DNA from: Caldibacillus debilis DSM 16016
GTDB lineage: Bacteria; Bacillota; Bacilli; Bacillales; Caldibacillaceae
NCBI RefSeq assembly: GCF_000383875.1
Contig: NZ_KB912915.1
Span: forward strand, 82,484-146,483
Direction of reading: 5' to 3'
DNA: 64,000 nucleotides
Part shown: piece by piece, positions 1-8,206 of the stretch
Layout of the letters: the number at the start of each line of letters is the position of its first letter
Numbering within the stretch: the first letter of the stretch is position 1
The notes under the pieces: generated by a model
The model's input: the letters and a program-made list of their open reading frames with translations, nothing else
Told to the model about the DNA's origin: nothing
The model's database searches: none
Position numbers and translations under genes: made by a program

Positions 1-28
1 TTTTTCCCTTCACACCCCCGGAAAAAAC

Positions 29-66
29 ATCGGAAAAGCCGCCCCCGGTCGGGGGAGGGGATTCCT
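29..66 (-). terminator. Possible terminator of the lia operon
   Basis: Read on the minus strand, a C5/G5 hairpin with a GA loop is followed by a short T run, about 290 bases after the liaR stop. The stem is strong but the T run is interrupted. The rest of 1-348 holds no gene that I can support. Confidence 0.35.
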
Positions 67-348
67 CCGATTTCTTCGCCGGATGATCGTTCAAGTTCGA
101 TGCGCCATTCATTCAGCTGATCGGATCCCCCAATTCCGCCTGTGGCGCCGGCTGCCCGGGTGAACAGACATCCGTTCCCCCGGCCGGCTTTCCTGCCCCT
201 TTGAACGGAAGCATGCAAACGGCCGAATCCGTCCCCCAGAAGACTTCCCCGCGGCCTTTTTAACGAAATACAGCAGGTGAACAGCCGAATGTTTCCCCCG
301 GCTTGCCTCCTTTTCGCGGAATACAGCTATCCGTTTCCCCGGAAGGCT

Positions 349-984
349 CTATTTTTTCACCAGGGAATGCTTAAAAGCGTAAATTACCGCCTGGGTCCGG
401 TCCTGGACCCCCAATTTGCCCAAAATATTGCTTACATGGGCCTTGACCGTTTTTAAGGAGATGAACAATTCCTCCGCAATTTCCTGGTTGGATTTTCCTT
501 CGGCCATCAAAAGCAGCACTTCCATTTCCCGGTTCGTCAGTTCTTCGTGGGGGAGGGCTTTTTTGCGGCTGCGGAGCTTTTCCGTCATCTTCGCAGCCAC
601 TTCCGGAACGAGCACCGTTTGGCCGTAATAGGTGGAACGGATGGCGTCGGCGATTTCGCCCGCCTTCGATGTCTTTAAAAGATAGCTGGTGGCGCCCGCT
701 TCCAGGGCGGGAAACATTTTTTCATCGTCGATAAAACTGGTCACGATGATGATCTTCGCTTCCGGCCAGTGCCGGATGATTTCCTTCGTCGCTTCAATCC
801 CGTCCATTTCTTTCATGACCAGGTCCATCAGAATGATATCCGGGCGAAGCTTTAACGCCATCTCCACCCCTTTTTTGCCGTTTTCCGCCTCGCCGACGAC
901 CCGAATATCGGGCTGTGACGATAAATAGGCGGATACGCCGATCCGGACCATCTCATGATCGTCGACAAGCAACACGCTAATCAT
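349..984 (-). CDS. liaR: LiaR/VraR-type response regulator
   Basis: This is a 211-residue NarL/LuxR-family response regulator, the output component of the LiaRS cell-envelope stress system. The N-terminal receiver domain has the acidic pair in LLVDDHE and a phospho-acceptor Asp in IILMDL (about residue 54). The C-terminal LuxR helix-turn-helix contains LTNREMEVL and SLKTVKAHVSNIL. The chosen ATG sits 8 bases after GGGGGG; a GTG nine bases upstream is less well placed. The length equals that of Bacillus subtilis LiaR. The start overlaps the end of liaS, so the two are translationally coupled. It is expected to activate the promoter in front of liaI. Confidence 0.93.
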   Translation of the reverse strand: MISVLLVDDHEMVRIGVSAYLSSQPDIRVVGEAENGKKGVEMALKLRPDIILMDLVMKEMDGIEATKEIIRHWPEAKIIIVTSFIDDEKMFPALEAGATSYLLKTSKAGEIADAIRSTYYGQTVLVPEVAAKMTEKLRSRKKALPHEELTNREMEVLLLMAEGKSNQEIAEELFISLKTVKAHVSNILGKLGVQDRTQAVIYAFKHSLVKK

Positions 985-2023
985 CCTTTTCACCCCCCAA
1001 ATGGACGATCGGAACCCGGACTTCCAGCTTCGTCCCCATCCCCGGGCTGCTGACCATCTTCCATGTTCCTCCGATTTCCCGGGCCCTTTCCCTCATATTT
1101 TGCAAACCGTAGGAAGCGGTCTTCACTTTGTCCACATCAAACCCTTCGCCGTCATCGGTGACCCGCAGGATAATGAAACCGTCCCGTTCCACGAGGAGCA
1201 CTTCCATCGCACTCGCTTTGGAATGCCTCAGCGTGTTCGACACCGCCTCCTGCAAAATCCGGAACAGATGATCTTCCACGCCTTTATGATTGATTTGCAG
1301 ATCTTCGACCTTCCAGCGGATCTGGATCGGCACCTTCTGGCTGAGTTCGACGAGCAGTTCCTCGATTCCTTTTTTCAACGATTTCCCTTTTAATGCCGCC
1401 GGACGCAAATGGAGCAGCAACGCCCGCATTTCCAATTGGGCCTGCTGGATCGTCTTCTCCACAAGTTTTAGCTGCCTCCGATTTTCCTCCGGATCCCTCC
1501 CGCCTTCGATGATCGCGGAAAGGAGCATGGAAGCGGCGAACAATTGCTGGCTGACGGAATCATGGAGTTCCCTCGCCAGGCGCTGCCGTTCTTCAAAAAC
1601 CAGCTCCTGCATCCGTTTATCCAATTCTTCCGCCTTTTCCTTCGCCAATTTTTGGGAGATTTTCGTCTGTTCCTGGAGCTGCATTTGCACCTGCTCGATC
1701 CCGGACAAGATATCGGCCACTTCCTGAAGGAACTTCTTATCCTTTTTGGAAGGGACATGCCCGTGTTCGACCGCCAGCAAATAATCTTCGATCGTCTTGA
1801 ACTGTTTCCGCCAGTACAGGGTCGATCCGACGGCGGCCAGGAAGGCCGCCCCGATGCTGAACAGGGGAAGGAACATGAGGAACGGGATGTCGAACACTTC
1901 CCTCTTCCACAATAGGGACCAGTCGTCCAACGGATAGGCGGCGAACAGAATGGTGCTGATGGCCGCAACGAGCGGCAGGATCACCGCGAAGCCGGCGGCC
2001 AATTGCCGGAAAAACAGGTTCAT
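977..2023 (-). CDS. liaS: LiaS/VraS-type sensor histidine kinase
   Basis: This 348-residue membrane histidine kinase is the partner of LiaR. Two N-terminal membrane segments (about residues 8-30 and 47-70) enclose a very short extracellular loop, as in intramembrane-sensing kinases. A coiled-coil follows at about 100-145, then the HisKA_3 box RLARELHDSVSQQL with the phospho-His near 154, and an HATPase_c domain with LQEAVSNTLRHS and DDGEGFD. It overlaps liaF by an ATGA and liaR by 8 bases. The family senses cell-wall antibiotics and lipid II-cycle stress and is held off by LiaF. That role is known for the family and inferred here. Confidence 0.93.
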   Translation of the reverse strand: MNLFFRQLAAGFAVILPLVAAISTILFAAYPLDDWSLLWKREVFDIPFLMFLPLFSIGAAFLAAVGSTLYWRKQFKTIEDYLLAVEHGHVPSKKDKKFLQEVADILSGIEQVQMQLQEQTKISQKLAKEKAEELDKRMQELVFEERQRLARELHDSVSQQLFAASMLLSAIIEGGRDPEENRRQLKLVEKTIQQAQLEMRALLLHLRPAALKGKSLKKGIEELLVELSQKVPIQIRWKVEDLQINHKGVEDHLFRILQEAVSNTLRHSKASAMEVLLVERDGFIILRVTDDGEGFDVDKVKTASYGLQNMRERAREIGGTWKMVSSPGMGTKLEVRVPIVHLGGEKDD

Positions 2024-2745
2024 ACCCTTCTCACCTCGACTTTCCCGACGATCATCGAGGTGAAGATCTTCACTTTTTCCGTCGCACTCCCGTAAGCTTC
2101 CGTTTCATACTCGATCGCTTCATTGATGACCCGTTCCCCGATTTCATCCAGGATTTGCACCTGGCTGAAAACGGCCGTATGATGGATGGAAAATTCGACT
2201 TCGTAGGGGATGAGGATTTGCACATTGCCGACGAAGCCCCGGATGGAAATGACGGCGTCTTTCGGCAAAAAAGTATTGCTTAAATCAATCACCACGTCCC
2301 CGATGCCGAGCAAAAGATGAATATCGTTCCACTCGTAGACTTCCCGCGGCGTCCGTTGGCTGCCGAACAAAAGGTTTTGAAACAGGGGCTTTCGTTTCAA
2401 AACCTTCCGTTCCGGCACCGGATGTTCGGGGAAAGGAGGGGCAATCACTTGCGGATGTTTTTTCGACTGGTAATATCGGTAAACGACCCATCCCACGACC
2501 CCGAGGACGAACAGACGGAAGGTCATCATGTTGACGACGGTAAGGGCGAGAATGAAGCAGCCGATGAGGAACAAGGCTTTCTTCGCCGCCGCTTCCCGCT
2601 GTTTTTTGCTGAAATAAAGGCATGCCAAGCCGGCCGCCAGACTGATGAGAAGCCCCCCGTCGAAAAACAGGAGCTCGATGACCAGGGCTGCGACCGCAAG
2701 CAGAATCAGCCCGCTGATTTGATCGACATTCCAGTATTTCCGCAT
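2020..2745 (-). CDS. liaF: LiaF-type negative regulator of LiaRS
   Basis: This is a 241-residue membrane protein of the LiaF/VraT family. Hydrophobic helices fill the first ~110 residues, and the cytoplasmic C-terminal part resembles the cell-wall-active antibiotic response domain (DUF2154 type), with an IDLSNTFLP-like strand pattern. The ATG at 2745 lies 6 bases after AAAGGAGG, so the longer open frame upstream is not used. The stop codon overlaps the liaS start. In the family LiaF keeps LiaS in the non-activating state until envelope damage. A gap of about 107 bases separates it from liaH, where B. subtilis has liaG; no liaG-like gene is present here. Confidence 0.9.
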   Translation of the reverse strand: MRKYWNVDQISGLILLAVAALVIELLFFDGGLLISLAAGLACLYFSKKQREAAAKKALFLIGCFILALTVVNMMTFRLFVLGVVGWVVYRYYQSKKHPQVIAPPFPEHPVPERKVLKRKPLFQNLLFGSQRTPREVYEWNDIHLLLGIGDVVIDLSNTFLPKDAVISIRGFVGNVQILIPYEVEFSIHHTAVFSQVQILDEIGERVINEAIEYETEAYGSATEKVKIFTSMIVGKVEVRRV

Positions 2746-2852
2746 GGGGGGCCTCCTTTCTCGGAAAGATATTCCTTGCGCCCTCCCCAACGGGCGAAAG
2801 GCGCAGTAAAGGGTTACTACGCCTTCTAGAATACCATTTTTTCCTTACCTTT

Positions 2853-3491
2853 TTAATGGCTTTCTTCGTTTTTCAGCCTTTTTTCCAATTGGGCGATCTT
2901 CGCGTCGATCGTATGCCGGAAGTAATCGGAATTCACCTGGTATTCCAGCCTTTCCAAATATCTTTCGATTTCGGCGAACCGCCGGAAGGCCGTTTCGGAA
3001 TAGGCGGGTTCCTCCAGCCATTTGTTCATCCGGTATTGGGCCCGGGCGATGTTTTCCCTGCCCATCAGTTCCATGCGCTTCAATTGCATGTCCTTCAGCT
3101 TATGTTTCAATTCCTCGTACTTTCTTTCCAGCTGGACCAGCTGCTCTTCCGCCTTCTCCTTCGCTTCCTTCAGCCGGGCCGCCCGTTCCGCGTACTGCAT
3201 ATGTTCGCTTTGGGCGAATTCAAAAAGCTCCGCTTCGCCGGCCCTTTCGGCGATTTCCGATTGTTTTTTCCTTTTTTCCGCCATCTCCAGGGCGTGGTGG
3301 TATTCGCGGGTGAATTCATCCTTCAGCAAATATTGCCTTTCCACCAGTTTCCGGACCTTTTCCGTTTCCTTTTCGCATTCCCGCAAATACTGGTTTAGCA
3401 TCGCAATCGGGTTTTTTTTCTCCTTTTCGTCAAGGATTTCGTGAATGTCGGCCAAAATCACGTTTTTCATCCGTTCAAATACGCTTGCCAT
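2853..3491 (-). CDS. liaH: LiaH, PspA/IM30-family protein
   Basis: This 212-residue, almost wholly alpha-helical, charged coiled-coil protein belongs to the PspA/IM30/Vipp1 family. It begins with the typical amphipathic helix (SVFERMKNVILADIHEILD), followed by long heptad-rich helices. The internal ATG is chosen because it fits the family start and follows GGAGAG. Family members form large oligomers at the inner membrane face and protect it during envelope stress. liaI lies 29 bases upstream, matching the liaIH pair that is the main LiaR target in B. subtilis. Confidence 0.9.
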   Translation of the reverse strand: MASVFERMKNVILADIHEILDEKEKKNPIAMLNQYLRECEKETEKVRKLVERQYLLKDEFTREYHHALEMAEKRKKQSEIAERAGEAELFEFAQSEHMQYAERAARLKEAKEKAEEQLVQLERKYEELKHKLKDMQLKRMELMGRENIARAQYRMNKWLEEPAYSETAFRRFAEIERYLERLEYQVNSDYFRHTIDAKIAQLEKRLKNEESH

Positions 3492-3520
3492 AGGAATCTG
3501 CTCTCCTTCCTTTTTTATAC

Positions 3521-3892
3521 TCAAAATTCATTCGGCCTGTAGGAACGGCTTAACTCCCGCCATTCCTTTTCAAAATGGACGAAGGGATCGTCCCCGTTCC
3601 CGTTGATTCCTGCGGAATCCTTCTTTTCTTTGCGGTTTTTGTACAAAAGGTACAGGATGGCTGCGGCGGCCAGCCCGACCACGGCGGGCGCGTTGGTCAC
3701 GGAAGCGATGAGGAAGACGCCGCACAGGATCAGCCACAACATCTTTTTGCCCGTCGTCCCCGCTTTTTTGTATTGCCGGAAAGCCACATAGGCCAACGAC
3801 AAGGTGATCGCCAGAACGATGATCGGCCCGAGGTTAAACAAAACCGTAATCCCCAAAATCAGGGCAAGGATCAGGAAAATCGCTTCTCCCAT
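3521..3892 (-). CDS. liaI: LiaI-like small membrane protein
   Basis: This 123-residue protein has hydrophobic helices in its first ~80 residues and a charged, soluble C-terminus. It is first in the operon, just upstream of liaH, which is the liaI position. GGAGG is followed by two ATGs. The second (3892) has a 7-base spacing and the first (3898) only one base, so the start at MGEAIF is preferred. In B. subtilis LiaI is the membrane anchor for LiaH. Sequence similarity to LiaI is modest by eye, and the call rests mainly on synteny and topology. Confidence 0.72.
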   Translation of the reverse strand: MGEAIFLILALILGITVLFNLGPIIVLAITLSLAYVAFRQYKKAGTTGKKMLWLILCGVFLIASVTNAPAVVGLAAAAILYLLYKNRKEKKDSAGINGNGDDPFVHFEKEWRELSRSYRPNEF

Positions 3893-3948
3893 TTCCATTC
3901 CTCCTTTCTTGTCTTCATCATAGTCCCTTTTCGAATTTTTGATCATGT

Positions 3949-4010
3949 ACCCGGGTTCCCTTTTGGATTGGACTTGAGTCGGATTTTTTTCTGCGCCGGC
4001 GGACCCGGGT
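3949..4010 (-). promoter_or_regulatory. Candidate lia promoter region
   Basis: The region before liaI holds two copies of the palindrome ACCCGGGT (3949-3956 and 4003-4010) flanking a small GACT..AGTC palindrome at 3971. I could not identify a convincing LiaR box or -35/-10 pair, so this only marks the region where the operon promoter must lie. Confidence 0.3.
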
Positions 4011-4135
4011 GCGGCTGAAGCTTTTCCGGAAAAAGGGCGAAATCAGCCGGCCGCGGTTTTCCTTTTCCATTTTTGTCTTGACGTTCTTTTTTCGCTGGAT
4101 TAAGATGGAGATAAAGTCAATTGAATAGTCAGAAA

Positions 4136-4312
4136 AATAGGTTGATTTCCTTGCCGGGGCACCGGAGGGAAATCATTAAAAGGGAAGTTCGGTGAAAATC
4201 CGACGCGGTCCCGCCACTGTGAATGGGAGTTTCCCGGCGTGATGCCACTGTTTGCCTCGCAAACGGGAAGGTGCCGGGAAATGATGATCATGAGCCAGGA
4301 GACCTGCCTATT
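4136..4312 (+). ncRNA. Cobalamin riboswitch (AdoCbl class)
   Basis: The conserved blocks of the B12 riboswitch occur in the right order: an AGGTTG-like opening, AAAAGGGAA, GGTGAAAATCC, a GTCCCGCCACTGTGA segment, a second GCCACTG, GGGAAGG, and the B12 box GAGCCAGGAGACCTGCC near its end. It lies 145 bases before the first gene of the putative B12 uptake operon. Ligand binding normally lowers expression of the downstream genes. Confidence 0.96.
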
Positions 4313-4401
4313 TTTCATGACGTAAACCCTACGCGGATAGGGGGTGCGTTTGCGTCTTCGCGGATCCGTCATTTCAGACGGCTCCCTTTGGCATGCAAAT
4401 G

Positions 4402-4428
4402 ACATCTCCTCCGAGGGATGTTTTTTTA
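4402..4428 (+). terminator. Riboswitch expression-platform terminator
   Basis: A short hairpin (ACATC.CCTC paired with GAGG.GATGT) is followed by seven T residues, 90 bases after the B12 box and 30 bases before the first start codon. It suits control by premature termination when cobalamin is bound. A CCGTC/GACGG hairpin just upstream could belong to the alternative fold. Confidence 0.7.
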
Positions 4429-4457
4429 TTGGAAAAATCTTCGGGAGGAGGATATTG

Positions 4458-6320
4458 ATGGATGCGCGTTCGTTGAAAAAGTTTTTGGCCATGATCGCCG
4501 TCACGTTCTTGCTCATCGCCCAAAGCGGCCTGTCCGCCCTGCAGGCACGGGCGGAAACCTTGCAAAACGCGGTCACGGTCACCATTCTCGGGTACGACGA
4601 AAAGGCACCGGTATTGGAAACGGTTGCCGTTCCAGCTACTGAAGGAGAGACGGCCTTCGGTGTTTTGCGAACCGTCACCGAAGCGAAAAATATTCCTATG
4701 GAATACCAGCTTTATGATGGAATGGGCGCCTTTATTACCAAAGTGGGAAATGTCGAGCCGCAAGGCAGCGATTATTGGGGATTTTTTGTCAACGGCATAG
4801 ATCCGAACGTTGGCGTTTCCTCATACAAAGTGAAAAACGGGGACAATCTTTTGCTGAAAATCACCTCTTATCCTCCGGAAACGATCACAGTTAAAGTGTC
4901 CGCCGTCGCGGCGGATCAGAAGGAAGTCATTCCCGAAACGGAAGTGGAAATCGTAAAAGGCGGAACCGCCTATGACGCCCTCGTCCAGGCGGCAAAGGCA
5001 CGCAAGGTGGCCCTTGATGTTTCCGTCGATTCCCGATGGCTCACCTTCATTAACGATATCGGCGGCTTGCTGGACGGAAACGGATACTGGGAAATGTACA
5101 TGAACGGAAAGTTCATGGATAAGGGTCTTGTCAGCTATCAAATGCAAGAAGGGGATCATCTCCAAATAAAGGCGGTGCCCTTTGACAGCGGAACGAACCC
5201 GGGTGACGGCGGTTCCGATAAACCCGCGGACAACCCCGCCGATCCGAACCCGGGCGGCGGAAATCAAAACAAGCCGGGCCAAAGCCTGAAGAAGGAAGTC
5301 CAAACGGCCATCGAGCGGATAAACGGCTATTTCGCCAAAAACCGGAATTTGGATTGGTACGGCATCCTGGCTTTGAAGGCCCTTCATCAGCCTGTCCCCG
5401 AAACTTATGCGGAACAGACGGCGGAAGAGGCCGCAGCCAACGGTGGGAACTACCGGAACGTTACCGACCTGGCCAAAGCGATCCTCGTCTTGACGGCTTC
5501 CGGGAGAGATGCGGCCGATGTCGCCGGCTACAACTTGATCGAGAAATTGGCCAACCACGAAAGAATGACGAAACAAGGGAACAACGGACCGATTTTTGCC
5601 CTGCTGGCCCTCGACAGCGGGGATTATCAGGTCCCTGAAAGGGCGAAATGGACGCGGGAAAAACTGGTCGCCGCGATCTTGGACGCCCAGCTGGACAACG
5701 GGGCATGGTCCCTCTTCGGCGACAGTCCCAGCAGCGATATGACGGGCATGGCCCTGGCGGCCCTTTCCCCCTACACCGGTGAAAAGAAAGTCAAAGACGC
5801 CGTCGATGCCGCGGTCAACTGGCTGTCGAAGGCCCAGGCGGACACCGGCGGGTTCAACGAGGCCGTAAACGGCGGGGAAGCAAGCGAATCGATCGCCCAA
5901 GTCATCATCGGCTTGACGGCAAACCGGGTGGACCCGGCGGGAGAACCGTTCACAAAGCCGGGGGGCAGCCTGGTCCGGCGCCTGCTCGATTTCCAAAAGG
6001 CGGACGGGGGATTCGCCCATTTGCCTGCCGATGAAACGTCCAATCCGATGTCGACCGCGCAAGCCTACCTGGCGCTGGCGGCCTATCAAAAATATTTGAG
6101 CGGCGAAGGCTCGGTGTTTCAGTTTGCGGGAGGCGAAAAAGTCCCGGTCGCCGGCGTCGCGGAACCGAATCCGGCGGATCAAAAAACCGATGCGGACGGA
6201 GAAGGGAAACGCTTGCCCGATACGGCGGCCGGACATGTGGAAGTTTTGCTTTCCGGCATTTTGCTGATGGTTTTGGCCGCCGCCCTGCTCCTGCAAAGAA
6301 AAAAGGTGTTCAAGGGCTGA
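4458..6320 (+). CDS. Sortase-anchored transcobalamin-like protein
   Basis: This is a 620-residue predicted surface protein. A signal peptide spans residues 1-~32, ending ALQARA. Two DUF4430 (transcobalamin C-terminal-like) domains follow at about 38-115 and 120-245, each with a WGFFVNG- or WEMYMNGK-like strand. A P/G/D-rich linker at ~250-278 leads to an alpha/alpha-toroid region at ~280-550, with repeats such as DNGAWSLFG, TGGFNEA and ADGGFAHL. The end is a sortase signal: LPDTA at ~586, a hydrophobic helix and RKKVFKG. Human intrinsic factor and transcobalamin combine the same two folds in the opposite order. With the riboswitch upstream, cobalamin capture at the cell wall is the likely role (inference). 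The start follows GGGAGGAGG. Binding itself is not shown by sequence. Confidence 0.82.
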   Translation: MDARSLKKFLAMIAVTFLLIAQSGLSALQARAETLQNAVTVTILGYDEKAPVLETVAVPATEGETAFGVLRTVTEAKNIPMEYQLYDGMGAFITKVGNVEPQGSDYWGFFVNGIDPNVGVSSYKVKNGDNLLLKITSYPPETITVKVSAVAADQKEVIPETEVEIVKGGTAYDALVQAAKARKVALDVSVDSRWLTFINDIGGLLDGNGYWEMYMNGKFMDKGLVSYQMQEGDHLQIKAVPFDSGTNPGDGGSDKPADNPADPNPGGGNQNKPGQSLKKEVQTAIERINGYFAKNRNLDWYGILALKALHQPVPETYAEQTAEEAAANGGNYRNVTDLAKAILVLTASGRDAADVAGYNLIEKLANHERMTKQGNNGPIFALLALDSGDYQVPERAKWTREKLVAAILDAQLDNGAWSLFGDSPSSDMTGMALAALSPYTGEKKVKDAVDAAVNWLSKAQADTGGFNEAVNGGEASESIAQVIIGLTANRVDPAGEPFTKPGGSLVRRLLDFQKADGGFAHLPADETSNPMSTAQAYLALAAYQKYLSGEGSVFQFAGGEKVPVAGVAEPNPADQKTDADGEGKRLPDTAAGHVEVLLSGILLMVLAAALLLQRKKVFKG

Positions 6321-6391
6321 TTTTCGGGGCGGGCCTGTTGTTGAGATATCCATTTCCGATCCGCGAGTTCGGGCACGGGGAGGGAGACAGA

Positions 6392-7189
6392 TTGGCATCT
6401 TGCAAAAAGGTTTTGCTGCTGGCCGTTGCCCTGATTCTATTTATCTTCTCTTCCGGCTGCGAAAAGGACAGTCCGCTGCCGCAAAACAAGGCCGATGATT
6501 GGCAAGCCGAACAGGCGGCCGGTTCCGGAAAAGCCGGGGATGCCGGCGATAAAGCCGAAACCGCAGCCACCGGGAGGAATACCGGCGGGGACATAAAAGA
6601 AAAGGCCCCGGCAGCGGATTCGGCCGCCGGAGACCAAACGGGAACCGGAGCAAGCGGCAATCCGGCGGAAAAGGCCGGGGTAACGGCCGCCTCCGATCAT
6701 CCGGAGAAAAACCCCGATAATCCGGGGAAAAACGGGGAAAAGGCGGCAAAGAAAACCGTCCAGGAGGCCGGCCGTTCCGGGCAGACGGCTTCCGGCACAT
6801 CCCCGGGCAAAAAATCGGGAACCGGCGCCGCATCACCCGCATCCCGGCCCGAACCGGCGGTAACCGTATCCGTGATCGGGCTTGACGAACACGGCAAAAC
6901 GAAGGTCTTTCTTCCGCCTTCGAAAATCGGGATCGGTTCAAAGGATACGGTCTTTACCGCCACGATACGAATTCTCAAGGAAAAAAACATCCCATACGAA
7001 GCGAGCGGTTCGGGCGCGAGCGCGTACATGGAAGGCATCCATGGATTATATGAATTTGACTACGGGCCGCTGAGCGGCTGGCTGTACAAAAAGAACGGGG
7101 TCATCGTGAACCGGGGGGCGGGCAGCGAGCCCGTGAAAAACGGAGACGAAATTGTATGGTTCTACACGAAGGATTTCACAAAAAATTGA
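6392..7189 (+). CDS. DUF4430 lipoprotein, putative B12 relay
   Basis: This is a 265-residue predicted lipoprotein. The TTG start lies 7 bases after GGGAGG and gives a compact signal peptide with lipobox FSSGC (Cys ~23). Residues ~25-160 are low-complexity, rich in G, A, K, D, E and P, and look like a flexible spacer through the wall. A single DUF4430 domain ends the protein (~170-262), with GPLSGWLYKKNG and a closing IVWFYTKD. It sits 71 bases after the surface protein and upstream of the ECF genes. It may accept cobalamin from the wall-anchored protein and pass it to the membrane transporter. ECF importers do not normally use a binding protein, so this is inference. Confidence 0.78.
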   Translation: MASCKKVLLLAVALILFIFSSGCEKDSPLPQNKADDWQAEQAAGSGKAGDAGDKAETAATGRNTGGDIKEKAPAADSAAGDQTGTGASGNPAEKAGVTAASDHPEKNPDNPGKNGEKAAKKTVQEAGRSGQTASGTSPGKKSGTGAASPASRPEPAVTVSVIGLDEHGKTKVFLPPSKIGIGSKDTVFTATIRILKEKNIPYEASGSGASAYMEGIHGLYEFDYGPLSGWLYKKNGVIVNRGAGSEPVKNGDEIVWFYTKDFTKN

Positions 7190-7318
7190 GCCGGTGAAGA
7201 TGTTCCCCAAACCGGCAAATGAGAAAGAAATCGGGTGACACCATGGTTTCCTGCAGGCATTCCCCCTTTCGGAAAATGCGGAATAAGATTTTCTCTTTTC
7301 AAAAAAAGGTGAGGCCGG

Positions 7319-8206
7319 ATGGCTGACGGTTTCCGCTCCCTTCATCCATTCGCCGCCCTGTTGTACTACGTCTTCGCTTTTACCGCCATCATGATCTGTC
7401 AGCATCCCTTTTTTTTGTTCTTTTCCGGCCTGATTTTGACGGCGGTCAACCTGGTTTTGGACAGGGGGAGGACGCTGAAAGGCTGGGGCGCCCTTTTTGC
7501 CCTGTTCACCCTCTCCCTCCTGATTCTGACCCCCCTTTTCAACCACCGGGGCAGCGTCATCCTGTTTTATGTCTTTCAAAATCCCGTCACCTTGGAAGCG
7601 GTCCTTCAGGGCGCCATGAACGGCCTCACCCTCTTCTCCCTTTTGGCCCTTTTTTCCACTTTCCATCTGGTGATCGACGGGAGAAAATTTTTGTTTTTGT
7701 TTTCCAAATGGCTGCCGAAATGGGCCCTGCTTGCCATGCTGGCGGTGCGGTTCGTCCCCCTGTTTAAACGGAGGCTGGACGAAATCGGGATGGTCCAGAG
7801 GGGAAGGGGGATGGGCATCGCCGCCGGCCCGCTCCGGCAGCGGATGAAACACGGAATGCTCCTGACCCAAATCCTGCTGACCTGGTCGCTGGAAGACGGG
7901 ATCCAAACGGCCGATTCCATGCTCGCCAGGGGATACGGACTGGGGAAACGGAGCAAATACACCCCCTATTCCTTCCGGCCCGGCGATTTTGCCGCCATCG
8001 TTTTTTTGTTGGCTTTGTCCGCCGCAACCGTTGCCGGATGGTATCTGGGGGACGGCTTGCTCACCCTTTTCCCGGGTCTAGAACCGGTCCTGTTGTACGG
8101 AAGGGAATGGGTGTTTTTTTCCTTTTTTGCGCTGTTGATCGGCTTCCCGCTCATTGCGGAAGGAAAGGAGGCGGCGGCATGGCGATACTGGAGGCGAAAA
8201 ATTTGA
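7319..8206 (+). CDS. ecfT: ECF transporter T component (EcfT)
   Basis: This 295-residue polytopic membrane protein is of the CbiQ/EcfT family, the scaffold that couples the ATPases to the substrate-binding S component. It has at least five hydrophobic segments. The two coupling motifs are visible in the cytoplasmic region: QRGRGMG near residue 163 and the typical LARGYGLG near residue 208. The ATG follows AAAAGGTGAGG. The downstream ATPase gene overlaps its end by 28 bases. It is preceded by 129 bases without a recognisable gene. Confidence 0.9.
   Translation: MADGFRSLHPFAALLYYVFAFTAIMICQHPFFLFFSGLILTAVNLVLDRGRTLKGWGALFALFTLSLLILTPLFNHRGSVILFYVFQNPVTLEAVLQGAMNGLTLFSLLALFSTFHLVIDGRKFLFLFSKWLPKWALLAMLAVRFVPLFKRRLDEIGMVQRGRGMGIAAGPLRQRMKHGMLLTQILLTWSLEDGIQTADSMLARGYGLGKRSKYTPYSFRPGDFAAIVFLLALSAATVAGWYLGDGLLTLFPGLEPVLLYGREWVFFSFFALLIGFPLIAEGKEAAAWRYWRRKI

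Noticed and set aside
4821..6398. A long open frame antisense to the transcobalamin-like gene
   Set aside because: The plus-strand gene has signal peptide, domains, sortase signal and ribosome-binding site. The antisense frame has none of these and is a by-product of GC-rich codons.
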